Below, piece by piece: positions 1 through 11,937 of a DNA stretch of 17,537 nucleotides; the first letter of the stretch is position 1; the number at the start of each line of letters is the position of its first letter. Under the pieces are notes generated by a model, which ran no database searches, was not told where the DNA came from, and saw only the letters and a list, made by a program, of their open reading frames with translations. The translations under genes were made by a program, and so were the position numbers. Origin of the DNA: Ferruginibacter sp. (lineage in GTDB: Bacteria; Bacteroidota; Bacteroidia; Chitinophagales; Chitinophagaceae). The stretch lies in contig JANYFI010000815.1 of the NCBI GenBank assembly GCA_025362765.1, positions 1 through 17,537 on the forward strand, given 5' to 3'.

Positions 1-150
1 AAAAAAGAAACAAAAAAAGTCAAGGCTGCTATGTTTTTATTATTTAATGATTTGTTACAGATTGCACCACTACTCAGCATCCCGATTGTTCAGTTTTTTT
101 CTTACTAACCTAAGGTAATAAACAGGCGACGCCGCATCGCCGTTTAATGC
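1..150. other. Non-coding 3' flank of the enzyme cluster
   Basis: This AT-rich stretch lies downstream of the last minus-strand gene. I see no open frame with protein character on either strand. The only structure is a short GC-rich hairpin next to the stop codon, listed separately. The first 20 bases form an A-rich run that reads as a T-rich run on the minus strand, but no stable stem precedes it. A neighbouring gene may begin just outside the window. Confidence 0.5.
125..141 (-). terminator. Weak terminator-like hairpin after the GH127/146 gene
   Basis: Read on the minus strand, GGCGA and TCGCC form a 5-bp GC-rich stem, with a possible sixth G-T pair, around a loop of about 5-7 bases. It starts about 10 bases after the stop codon of the last gene in the cluster and is followed by the moderately T-rich TGTTTATTA. 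The position suits the end of the polycistronic transcript. The T tract is imperfect, so this is a candidate only. Confidence 0.35.
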
Positions 151-2475
151 CTATAACTTCACCCTTATATGATTTTTTCCTTCCAACATGGCATCCGGAA
201 TGTTGTACTCCACATCAAAAAATTTTGATTGATTCCATTTACCCGTATTATCTTCTGTTAACAATTTTTCTTCATCAATGTATATATCAAATTTCCTGTT
301 GCCCCACTCGGCTCCCCAATAACGAACCATTAAACTCAGGTCTGTTTGATTATTGGTTGCCATGTTGTAGCTGAAATAACCTTCCTTAAAAGCTTCACGA
401 AATAGTTGATTCTGATTATTGCCCGTTCTTGATTTATCGCTCTGCATCGCATGATCAACTTCCGGTTGTTGTTCACCAGGATGTACAAAATCGACTGTAC
501 GTTTATCCAGGGCGAGTTTTTCTTTTTCATCTGCCGCAATAGAATCAATATATTTTTGATACCCGTTGTTGCTCAACGCCATCCAGTACATCATATAACG
601 TGCATCATGTATGGTGTAAAAAGGCTGCAATTCAATGTTGATGGGATTAATAACTTTTACATCTTTAATCGTAAAATAAAGCGGCTTGTTTTTTACAGGC
701 ACTAAATTGTTCGTAATAGATGATATGTTATCCACAACAAAAATCGGCGCTTTATCAACCGGTAATTTTTCTCCTCCTGGAATATGTCCCCAGCGGCTGT
801 CATCGGCAATCAAACCTTTTAAATCCTGCGTTCCGGTTTTTGCACCAAGCAAAACAGGGCCGTGCATAATGGCGATATATTCCGGCACATTCGGCAAATA
901 TTCAATCGTGTTGTGCATGGGCAATGCCACTTCAACCACATCGCCTTTCTTCCATTTTCTTTCTATAACTATGTAAGACGATGGATGGTTGCTGAATGAA
1001 ATTGCTTTGCCATTCACCGAAATTTTTAAGCCGCCATCTTTAACCCATGATGGATAGCGCAGCATTATTTTGAATGCTGATCCGGCACCGGTTATAACAA
1101 GCTTTGTTTTTTCTTCATAAGGAAATTTTGTTTCCTGCGTTAGCTGAATACCTTTCGCTTTCCAGTTTAATGCTGAGGCTACAAACAGGTTTACAAACAA
1201 GGAATCGTGCTGGTGCGTATAAATAAATTCATTGTACTTGCCATGATTTTCCATGCCCGTTCCCACACAACACCACATGCCTTCGTTTGGTGCGGAATAT
1301 ACACGATAACTTCGTGGGCGCACCGGTGTGAAATATACATAGCCGCCCGTTTGCGGATTTTGGGTAGAAAGGATATGATTGTAAAGCGTACGCTCGTAAT
1401 AATCCGCATATTTTGCTGAAGGATTTTTTCTGAATAAATCTTCCGTAAGCTTCAGCATGTTGTTTGAGTTGCAGCTTTCGGGGCCTTCCACATCACTAAT
1501 AAAATCGGTAGCAGATGCAGCAGATGGAAAAAATTCGCGGCGGCTGTTGCCACCAAAAGCAAGCGTTCTGTTGGTGGTTACTGTTTGCCAGAAAAAGCTG
1601 CCGGCATCATCATATTTTTCATCACCGCTTAATTCACCTATTCTTTCAAAACCTACTGCTTTCGGCACCTGCGTGTTGGCATGTTTGTTATCAAGGTTAT
1701 CAATGCCTTTGCTCATCGGATCAAGCAACATGAGGTGCGAAAATCTTTTGGCGGCAAGTAAATATTTTTTATCGCCGGTTATTGCGTAAGCATCTGCCAG
1801 CACTTCATTCATGCCACCTTGTTCTGTATCGAGCATGCTTTGCATTTGTTCATCGCTTAATGAAGCGGTGATATTAATGGCCCAATCGCAGAATTTTAAA
1901 AAGATATTTTTCGCTTCTTTATTACCAGTGTACGCCCAGGCATCCCGCAAACCCGCATACATTTTATGTACGTTATACCATGGCACCCAGGCGGCATGAA
2001 AAGCTTTCATATCACCATCTTTTACTGAAAGCCAAACGGCTTTGCTGTCAGGCACGCCGCCTACATACCCAACGCCCCAGTCAGCATGGCTTTTTGTGTT
2101 GGCATCCTGGCATTGCTTGAGCTCATCAATCATATACAACATGCGCTTGTTACATTCAGCGTTGCCTGTTGCCGCATTCATAGCCAGTGCTGATAAATAA
2201 TGCCCGCCCACATGGCCATCTAATCCATCCCAGTTAGGATAGCCTTTAGCTTTTTCCGGCAAACCTGCTTCTTTAAGATAAGGGTGCAACAACCGGTCAA
2301 CATTATATTCCAACAGCACTTTGCTATTCAGATCAAAAGCATGTTTAAACGGGCCATCCAATAATTTTACATCGCCCAGCGGAAATTCGTTTGCATACAG
2401 CTTTTCCTGTGCATGAAGATTGTCCAGCACAATTAGGAAAGACAAGACTAAAGCGGCTATTTTTACTTTATTCAA
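151..2475 (-). CDS. GH127/GH146 beta-L-arabinofuranosidase (DUF1680 family)
   Basis: This is a secreted 774-residue glycosidase expected to release terminal beta-L-arabinofuranose from plant glycans in the periplasm. Residues 1-22 form a signal peptide (LHA before Gln23). An (alpha/alpha)6 catalytic domain follows. It carries the zinc/cysteine signature of the family: Glu333 and Cys335 in an E-S-C motif and the pair Cys402-Cys403 in WCCVGTG. One of the pair is the expected cysteine nucleophile, matching Glu338, Cys340, Cys417 and Cys418 of the characterised HypBA1. Glu314 in RREFF is a plausible acid/base. Beta-rich middle and C-terminal domains (about 480-774) make it longer than HypBA1 (about 658 residues) and closer in size to GH146 members, so GH127 versus GH146 is not settled. 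The start codon is TTG; no in-frame ATG would keep the signal peptide. An AT-only inverted repeat ends 4 bases before the start. It is the last gene of the cluster, 64 bp after CE6. Confidence 0.9.
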   Translation of the reverse strand: MNKVKIAALVLSFLIVLDNLHAQEKLYANEFPLGDVKLLDGPFKHAFDLNSKVLLEYNVDRLLHPYLKEAGLPEKAKGYPNWDGLDGHVGGHYLSALAMNAATGNAECNKRMLYMIDELKQCQDANTKSHADWGVGYVGGVPDSKAVWLSVKDGDMKAFHAAWVPWYNVHKMYAGLRDAWAYTGNKEAKNIFLKFCDWAINITASLSDEQMQSMLDTEQGGMNEVLADAYAITGDKKYLLAAKRFSHLMLLDPMSKGIDNLDNKHANTQVPKAVGFERIGELSGDEKYDDAGSFFWQTVTTNRTLAFGGNSRREFFPSAASATDFISDVEGPESCNSNNMLKLTEDLFRKNPSAKYADYYERTLYNHILSTQNPQTGGYVYFTPVRPRSYRVYSAPNEGMWCCVGTGMENHGKYNEFIYTHQHDSLFVNLFVASALNWKAKGIQLTQETKFPYEEKTKLVITGAGSAFKIMLRYPSWVKDGGLKISVNGKAISFSNHPSSYIVIERKWKKGDVVEVALPMHNTIEYLPNVPEYIAIMHGPVLLGAKTGTQDLKGLIADDSRWGHIPGGEKLPVDKAPIFVVDNISSITNNLVPVKNKPLYFTIKDVKVINPINIELQPFYTIHDARYMMYWMALSNNGYQKYIDSIAADEKEKLALDKRTVDFVHPGEQQPEVDHAMQSDKSRTGNNQNQLFREAFKEGYFSYNMATNNQTDLSLMVRYWGAEWGNRKFDIYIDEEKLLTEDNTGKWNQSKFFDVEYNIPDAMLEGKNHIRVKL

Positions 2476-2479
2476 TTTT

Positions 2480-2497
2480 TATTTATTTTAATAAATA
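2480..2497 (-). repeat. AT-only inverted repeat at the GH127/146 translation start
   Basis: TATTTATT and AATAAATA are perfect 8-base inverted copies separated by TT. The repeat ends 4 bases upstream of the TTG start codon of the minus-strand GH127/146 gene. It could form an 8-bp hairpin in the mRNA leader or act as a DNA-binding site. In such AT-rich DNA, chance is also a fair explanation. Confidence 0.45.
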
Positions 2498-2539
2498 GAA
2501 TCGCTGGTGGATTACCATAACTGGTGAACTGATTTTTCT

Positions 2540-3385
2540 TTATCGTACTGTATTATTATACCCCATCAATGAAAGCATTTTTTCTGCATAACGCTTTCCT
2601 AATTCTTTGTACCCTTCTGCAGTAAAATGTAAATTATCGGGGCCGTCAGCACACCCGGCAGAAGAAATAACGTAGGAGGTCTTTATCATCTGCGGCAGGG
2701 TTGCAATGATCTTGTTCATTCCTGCACAAACTCCGCCCTGGTCGGCATTGACTGTTTCGCCTGCAAGCAACGGCACTTTGTTGGCTTTTAGGTTCAGGTC
2801 TTTTAAAAGATTATCATATACTGTTTTCACTTTTGTTGTCCAGAGTGAATCATTTGGATTTGATTCGCCCTGGTGAAGAAGAATACCTTTTATCACGCCA
2901 TCTTTCTGAGCCAGCTTCGCCATTTCTACCAACCTTGCATAAGGGTCACCGTCATACTCTTTTATCATACGCAACATCCATGATGGCGCTGTAGTAACAT
3001 AAGACTGATAATTATCTTTGTCGAACAATTCAATTTTACAGCCACCAACAGCCACATTGATAATACCTATTGTTACATCTTTTGGCAGATTGGCCACCAT
3101 TGTTCTTCCAAAAAAATCAGTCAGTGTAAGCCCGGTATGGCAACGGCACAACGGCGGTATGGCTGTGTACCACTCCCCTTTTTTACGGTTAAGATTGGGG
3201 CAATCCACTGCTTCCATTACCCGAAAACGGCTATCAATGTTTACTGTATCTTCAGGACGAACTTTTGCATTGCCTTCCATATTGGATTGCCCGAAGCTGA
3301 GGAAGATGTAAAACTTTCTATCCTGTGAAAATGAAGTAAAAATCAGCAGCACAAAAATTGCTGCTAAAATAATTTTGTTTCTCAT
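2540..3385 (-). CDS. CE6-type acetylxylan esterase (SASA/DUF303 SGNH-like hydrolase)
   Basis: This secreted 281-residue esterase probably removes O-acetyl groups from xylan or xylo-oligosaccharides. The first ~20 residues are a signal peptide (TSFS before Gln21). The SGNH-like blocks are in order: Ser34 in FGQSNMEG (nucleophile), GGCKIE near residue 115 (oxyanion region), HQGESN near residue 173, and Asp250/His253 in DNLHFTAEGY, the other triad members. This is the layout of the short SASA family, which includes CE6 acetylxylan esterases and sialate O-acetylesterases. The xylan-directed neighbours favour the first reading. The start is an ATG 38 bp after the GH51 stop codon, suggesting co-transcription. 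Nothing is truncated. The exact ester substrate cannot be fixed from sequence alone. Confidence 0.88.
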   Translation of the reverse strand: MRNKIILAAIFVLLIFTSFSQDRKFYIFLSFGQSNMEGNAKVRPEDTVNIDSRFRVMEAVDCPNLNRKKGEWYTAIPPLCRCHTGLTLTDFFGRTMVANLPKDVTIGIINVAVGGCKIELFDKDNYQSYVTTAPSWMLRMIKEYDGDPYARLVEMAKLAQKDGVIKGILLHQGESNPNDSLWTTKVKTVYDNLLKDLNLKANKVPLLAGETVNADQGGVCAGMNKIIATLPQMIKTSYVISSAGCADGPDNLHFTAEGYKELGKRYAEKMLSLMGYNNTVR

Positions 3386-3424
3386 TGTTGAATTGACTGT
3401 TTTAATTTTTTAAACCCGTTTCTC

Positions 3425-5542
3425 TTATTTAGTCACCTGCAATTGAAAAACGCTTACAGAGTATGGATCCAGGGTTTTTTTAAATTTTGGTGCTACGCCT
3501 TTTATTGTTGAACTTGTCGGCACAACTTTTTCAGGATCTGTAATTGAATTCGTATCACCCGGTTTATCACCTTTGATTACAAACATTGTTGCCTCTGGCA
3601 GAACTTTTCCAATGCCATTTAGGTTGATATTTACGGGTTGTTTTTTGCCGGTTGTATTAACCAGTTTAAGATAGACAGTTCCTGTTTTTTCATCCATTGT
3701 TGCGCTGTAAAAAACAGTAGGTACCTGCTTAGCTACTTTTATTCCATCCGTGCTATCTTTTTTGGTGAGTGGCTTTGGTTGCGTTGGAATATTATCAGCT
3801 GCGATTGTTACAATTTTATCACCCAGATAGTTACCAAATAATTTTTGAACATAGTAAGAGGGCGAACCATAGCTGCTTAATCCATCGTATCCAATTAAAT
3901 CAGAATCCCACTGCCAAGCTTTAGGAGCCGTTGCTGTAGCCTTATTTACATTTACAAAAAGGGGTGCATAGCAAGACATAATCACAAGGTCTGCATTGCG
4001 TTCCATACCAGTCATCCAGGCCGCATCGCCCAACGCCGCATTTAAATTTGTTGTTGGTAAGCCTTCCCTGGTTGCCCACTCACCCACAAATATTTTAGGG
4101 CCTTTGCGATCGTACTTGTCATATTGAGCAGCATTTTCCCACATCGTCCAGGCGTCACGGTAATAATGCTCATCTTCAATTTCAGGTTTATTATTTCCTG
4201 TTATCATCAGATCAGGAAATTGTTTTGCATCAATGGTAGAAATTACATGCAATGATGGATATTTTTTTTCTATTGCAGCCCTGAACTGTTTGAACCTGCC
4301 ATCATAACTATTGGATCTGTCAAAAAAGTCTTCATTACCCACTTCTATATAGGTAAGTTTAAATGGTGCCGGGTGTCCGTCAGCAGCACGTTTGGCGCCC
4401 CAATACGTATTTACATCCCCCGTCACATATTCAATTTCATCCAACGCATCATCTACATAGGGTTGTAAAAGCGGGCCTGCGTCTACATGATCACCATCAA
4501 GCGAATAACCGGCATACACCGCTAAAAGCGGCTCTGCGCTTATATCTTCACACCATTGTAAAAATTCAGTTAATCCTAATCCATCAGAAGCACGATAACC
4601 CCATGAGCCTTTGTGACCTGGTCTTTGTTCCAACGGGCCTAAAGTGGTCTTCCAGGGAAAGGCATCTGTAATCAATGGCCCTTCTAAATAATTGCCTCCG
4701 GGAAAACGTAAAAATTTCGGCTTCATATCGGCCATCATTTTTATAAGATCGGGCCTGAAGCCATTGGGATGGTTATTGTAGGTAGGCGGAAATAACGAAA
4801 CGAGATTAAAGTAATACAACCCCACCCGATCAGTTGAAATTACAAATCTGGCATCGGCAGTGGGTTTTACATCAGCTTTGGTTGTCAATGTTACCGCATA
4901 TTTTTTCCAGAAAATACTTTTTTCAAGATTGATTGTTCCGGAAGCATACACTGTTTTTCCATCATTGCTTTCAATCGAAACTGTTATTGGTCCTGCTGCA
5001 TTGTCTGCTATGTCCCGAAGCGGCGGCGTTGTAGGTTTCGGTTGCCACGGCCAACGAAATGGTTCTGTGCGGCCCGTTCCTTTTATATAAAACGAAGCGT
5101 TGTAGGTTGTGGAAGGTTTTACAGGTATGCCCCAATAACCATCATTGGCAACGCCAACGCGGCCTCCTGCTTTTTCAACGGTAAGCCTTAAACAGTTGGA
5201 GAGCGCCCCGTTAATGGCATGGCCCCGTTCCTCGTAAGGAACATTTCCTTCCGTATGCACTATTAACTTTATTGCTGCATTGGAGCCTGAATCAGACCGA
5301 ACCAAACTCCATGCTTCTGGTGTGGTATTGTTGTCTTTAAATATCCGGTTACGAATTAATTCAGCATATAATCCTCCATCATAAGCATGGTTAATTTCTT
5401 CTGTCATCAACCCATATAGCATGGGGCTTACATTGGCTCCTGGCTTTGTAAAGTCTAACCTTAAAGTGGGAGTTTGTGCAATGGCTGCGAAAGAACCTAA
5501 ACTACATATGAATACACCTATTTTCAGCACTATTTTTTTCAT
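3425..5542 (-). CDS. GH51 alpha-L-arabinofuranosidase
   Basis: This secreted 705-residue retaining glycosidase should cleave alpha-L-arabinofuranosyl side chains from arabinoxylan or arabinan oligosaccharides. Residues 1-22 form the signal peptide (AAIA before Gln23). After the opening strand, roughly residues 90-250 look like an inserted beta-sandwich of the CBM4/9 type, including ISFYIKGTG-like text and a late YYFNLVSLFPP. The (beta/alpha)8 barrel follows, with the acid/base Glu404 in EVGNEDFF and the nucleophile Glu488 in VGEWATREG. The C-terminal ~180 residues are the family's beta domain, ending in DPYSVSVFQL. Both catalytic glutamates are intact and the length fits secreted Bacteroidota members. 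It lies 40 bp after the tandem esterase gene. A 15-base AT-only inverted repeat (5552-5566) sits just before its ATG. Confidence 0.93.
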   Translation of the reverse strand: MKKIVLKIGVFICSLGSFAAIAQTPTLRLDFTKPGANVSPMLYGLMTEEINHAYDGGLYAELIRNRIFKDNNTTPEAWSLVRSDSGSNAAIKLIVHTEGNVPYEERGHAINGALSNCLRLTVEKAGGRVGVANDGYWGIPVKPSTTYNASFYIKGTGRTEPFRWPWQPKPTTPPLRDIADNAAGPITVSIESNDGKTVYASGTINLEKSIFWKKYAVTLTTKADVKPTADARFVISTDRVGLYYFNLVSLFPPTYNNHPNGFRPDLIKMMADMKPKFLRFPGGNYLEGPLITDAFPWKTTLGPLEQRPGHKGSWGYRASDGLGLTEFLQWCEDISAEPLLAVYAGYSLDGDHVDAGPLLQPYVDDALDEIEYVTGDVNTYWGAKRAADGHPAPFKLTYIEVGNEDFFDRSNSYDGRFKQFRAAIEKKYPSLHVISTIDAKQFPDLMITGNNKPEIEDEHYYRDAWTMWENAAQYDKYDRKGPKIFVGEWATREGLPTTNLNAALGDAAWMTGMERNADLVIMSCYAPLFVNVNKATATAPKAWQWDSDLIGYDGLSSYGSPSYYVQKLFGNYLGDKIVTIAADNIPTQPKPLTKKDSTDGIKVAKQVPTVFYSATMDEKTGTVYLKLVNTTGKKQPVNINLNGIGKVLPEATMFVIKGDKPGDTNSITDPEKVVPTSSTIKGVAPKFKKTLDPYSVSVFQLQVTK

Positions 5543-5551
5543 GAATATTTT

Positions 5552-5566
5552 TTATTTATAAAATAA
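5552..5566 (-). repeat. AT-only inverted repeat before the GH51 start
   Basis: TTATTT and AAATAA are perfect inverted copies around ATA. The repeat lies 9 bases upstream of the GH51 ATG on the minus strand, within a 40-bp spacer. It resembles the repeat before GH127/146 in composition and position. It may be a leader hairpin or simply AT-rich spacer sequence. Confidence 0.35.
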
Positions 5567-5582
5567 TTGATCAAATTTTAGT

Positions 5583-8836
<3,254 letters not shown>

Positions 8837-8840
8837 TTTT

Positions 8841-10037
8841 CTATTTAAAAAGTAATGCCGCATATTGTTGTAGATCTCTTCTCCAGGTAAGCCACTCATG
8901 CCCTGTGTTTGGCGACTGATAGTATACATGTTTGATGCCCTGCTTATCCAACATAGCCCTGAATGCACCCACTGAACCGGGAAATGGTTTTGGTTCTTTC
9001 GTGCCAAGACCTAACCAAAACACCCTAAACTTCTTATTGACCATTGCGCCATCCTTAAATTTCCCCTCCAAAAAAGTAGTGGGGTCTACAGCATCTTCGC
9101 TGGGATAATTGGATGTACCGCTGAAGCCGCCGTAATGAGAAAATTTATCAAGATGGTTCATAACAATCCGCATCGTTTGATTGGCTCCCATTGATAAGCC
9201 GGCAATGGCCCTGTGTTGCCTGTTTGCCACAGTGCGGAACTTTCCATCAATCATCGGAATGATTTCATTGATCATCACTTCATCAAAAATGGATACCGGT
9301 CGTGTGTTATTACCAGGAGCAGCGCTTGCATTGTCGGTTGGTTTATTCGCATAACCATTGTCCATTACAATAATCATGGGCACGGCCTTTTTATCCGCTA
9401 TTAGATTATCAAGAATCAGGTTTGCTTTTCCCTGAATGGCCCAGCCTGTTTCATCTTCAAAACTTCCATGTTGAAGATACAATACAGGATAGCGTGTTTT
9501 GGATTCTGCAAAATAGCCGGGAGGTGTATACACGAAACAACGCCGCCAGGCATTGGTGAGTGTTGAAAAATAATTATTTTCACTAACCAACCCGTGGGGC
9601 ACCTCTTTCAAGGCATAAAAATCCCGGTCATATGCAGGAATTTCGATACCACTGCCTGTACGGCCGGCACCGTAAAATGTAAGACTGCCTGGGTCTGGTA
9701 CTGAAGCGCCATCAATATTCAATTGGTAATAATGAAAGCCTTCATCCTGCGGCAATGATTCGCCCGTCCAAACACCTTTATCATCCTTTACCATATCATA
9801 TTTTTTCCCACCAATATCCAACTGTACTTTTAACGCCTGTGGCGCAGCAATGCCTGCACGAACAATCCGTTGAGAATTTACCTGTGGAAATTGTTTGCCG
9901 GGCTGATTTGTTACTGATGGTTTAAAATCCTCCACAACCGAAGCCTGACTGGATTGTGCGAAACCGTAACCGCTGCTGATTACAGCGGCTATCAGTATAA
10001 TTATGTGCTTTAAATTTATTTGATAGATTCCTTTCAT
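8841..10037 (-). CDS. CE1 feruloyl/acetyl esterase with N-terminal CBM48-like domain
   Basis: This is a secreted 398-residue esterase. Residues 1-27 form the signal peptide (GYGFA before Gln28). About 38-140 is an E-set domain of the CBM48 type, with FPQVNSQ, VWTG, DEGFHYY and SGIEIPAYD. The alpha/beta hydrolase occupies about 150-398, with QHGSFEDE, nucleophile Ser282 in GLSMGANQ, an acid position occupied by Glu348 in GLGTKEP, and His380 in TGHEW. Aligning by the CGxND motif of characterised CE1 feruloyl esterases places Glu where Asp is usual. The substrate is inferred to be feruloylated or acetylated arabinoxylan oligosaccharides. The protein is clearly paralogous to the esterase at 10688-11854 and to the second half of 5583-7511. 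Its 3' end lies 4 bp before the GH8 start, while 180 bp separate it from the small gene upstream, where a separate promoter could lie. Confidence 0.88.
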   Translation of the reverse strand: MKGIYQINLKHIIILIAAVISSGYGFAQSSQASVVEDFKPSVTNQPGKQFPQVNSQRIVRAGIAAPQALKVQLDIGGKKYDMVKDDKGVWTGESLPQDEGFHYYQLNIDGASVPDPGSLTFYGAGRTGSGIEIPAYDRDFYALKEVPHGLVSENNYFSTLTNAWRRCFVYTPPGYFAESKTRYPVLYLQHGSFEDETGWAIQGKANLILDNLIADKKAVPMIIVMDNGYANKPTDNASAAPGNNTRPVSIFDEVMINEIIPMIDGKFRTVANRQHRAIAGLSMGANQTMRIVMNHLDKFSHYGGFSGTSNYPSEDAVDPTTFLEGKFKDGAMVNKKFRVFWLGLGTKEPKPFPGSVGAFRAMLDKQGIKHVYYQSPNTGHEWLTWRRDLQQYAALLFK

Positions 10038-10217
10038 ATTTTTCGCATCGCTTTTCGTTCAATGGTCTTTGATTTCTATAATTAAATAATGCCTGTTATT
10101 TATTGACTTTCATCCTAAAAGCAGCTATATAATTTATCCTGTAAAAATAGTCCCCCCAGAAAATTATATAAAAAAAGTTCCAATGGAAAGGCATTTTTAA
10201 AGATATAGCAGACGGTA
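10038..10217. other. 180-bp spacer, the longest inside the cluster
   Basis: No open frame of note is present. On the minus strand there is a run of six G (10151-10156 read as C on plus) within AT-rich DNA. A 12-base string (ATCCTGTAAAAA at 10136-10147) recurs in opposite orientation upstream of the GH95 gene at 14472-14483. I find no TTTG/TAnnTTTG Bacteroidota promoter pair with usable spacing. The length alone makes an internal promoter or mRNA processing site possible. Confidence 0.3.
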
Positions 10218-10586
10218 TTACTTTGTGTCGCGTTTTAACAGTGCGTGCATTTTAGCGCCATTGAAATCTACATTCACTGCTACCGAGTCGCCTTGGCTAT
10301 AGTATTTACCTACGTGAGCAATGGCAGATCCATTGATGTCCAAATTAAAAGTAAAATCGGAGCCACTCATTTTTCCATCGGCGATAGGAATATCGCCATT
10401 GGGCCCCGTTGCGGTGCCGGTAAGTTTATCGCCATCAAGTTTAAAAGTAAATGTTACCGGAATTTCATTGCCATCAGGGGTGTTTAACGAACCTGTCCAT
10501 TTACCGTTCAAATCATTTAAGGCTACGGCAAAGCAAACCATAAAGCCGAAAATCAGCACTATGGTAGTTGTAATTTTTCTTTTCAT
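10218..10586 (-). CDS. Small secreted beta-rich protein of unknown function
   Basis: I cannot assign a function to this 122-residue protein. It begins with a hydrophobic signal sequence of about 20-24 residues (ITTTIVLIFGFMVCFAVA). Unlike every other secreted protein here, it has no Gln at the likely cleavage site. The mature part of about 98 residues alternates polar and aromatic residues in a strand pattern: GKWTGSL, VTFTFKLDGDKLTGTATGP, IADGKMSGSDFTFNLDI and VAVNVDFNG. It resembles the small single-domain beta-barrel or sandwich proteins that Bacteroidota often encode next to glycoside hydrolases. There is no Cys in the mature part and no recognisable catalytic motif. Its position between two CE1 esterase genes suggests a role with the same glycan, perhaps binding, but that is inference. 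Flanking spacers of 101 and 180 bp are longer than elsewhere in the cluster. The start is a clear ATG. Confidence 0.75.
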   Translation of the reverse strand: MKRKITTTIVLIFGFMVCFAVALNDLNGKWTGSLNTPDGNEIPVTFTFKLDGDKLTGTATGPNGDIPIADGKMSGSDFTFNLDINGSAIAHVGKYYSQGDSVAVNVDFNGAKMHALLKRDTK

Positions 10587-10687
10587 AATAGTTTGATGTT
10601 TTTTAGTTTTTTGTAAAATAGAATAAGCTATGTCAGGTGTGTAAATGCCAGATTGTTTAAATGGTATAACTGTTGTTTATTTTTACA

Positions 10688-11860
<1,173 letters not shown>

Positions 11861-11910
11861 TTAATTAATCTGTTATGTTTATTTTTTAGCAATCATTTGT
11901 ATTAATATCA

Positions 11911-11922
11911 TGTTTTAAAACA
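11911..11922. repeat. 12-bp perfect palindrome in the GH95/CE1 spacer
   Basis: TGTTTTAAAACA is its own reverse complement and lies 15 bp after the GH95 stop codon, 56 bp before the next start. It has the symmetry of a dimeric regulator site but is too short to form a useful terminator. About one such palindrome is expected by chance in the non-coding DNA of this window, so support is slight. Confidence 0.25.
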
Positions 11923-11937
11923 GCGCATGTTCAACTT

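Noticed and set aside
147..374. Plus-strand open frame opposite the GH127/146 gene
   Set aside because: It is antisense to a well-supported gene, has low-complexity content and no domain. The same applies to all other plus-strand frames between 451 and 14411.
8837..9007. N-terminal extension of the GH8 open frame to 9007 (489 residues)
   Set aside because: It would overlap the upstream CE1 gene by over 160 bases in another frame, its first residues are not a signal peptide, and a proper signal peptide starts at the ATG at 8836.
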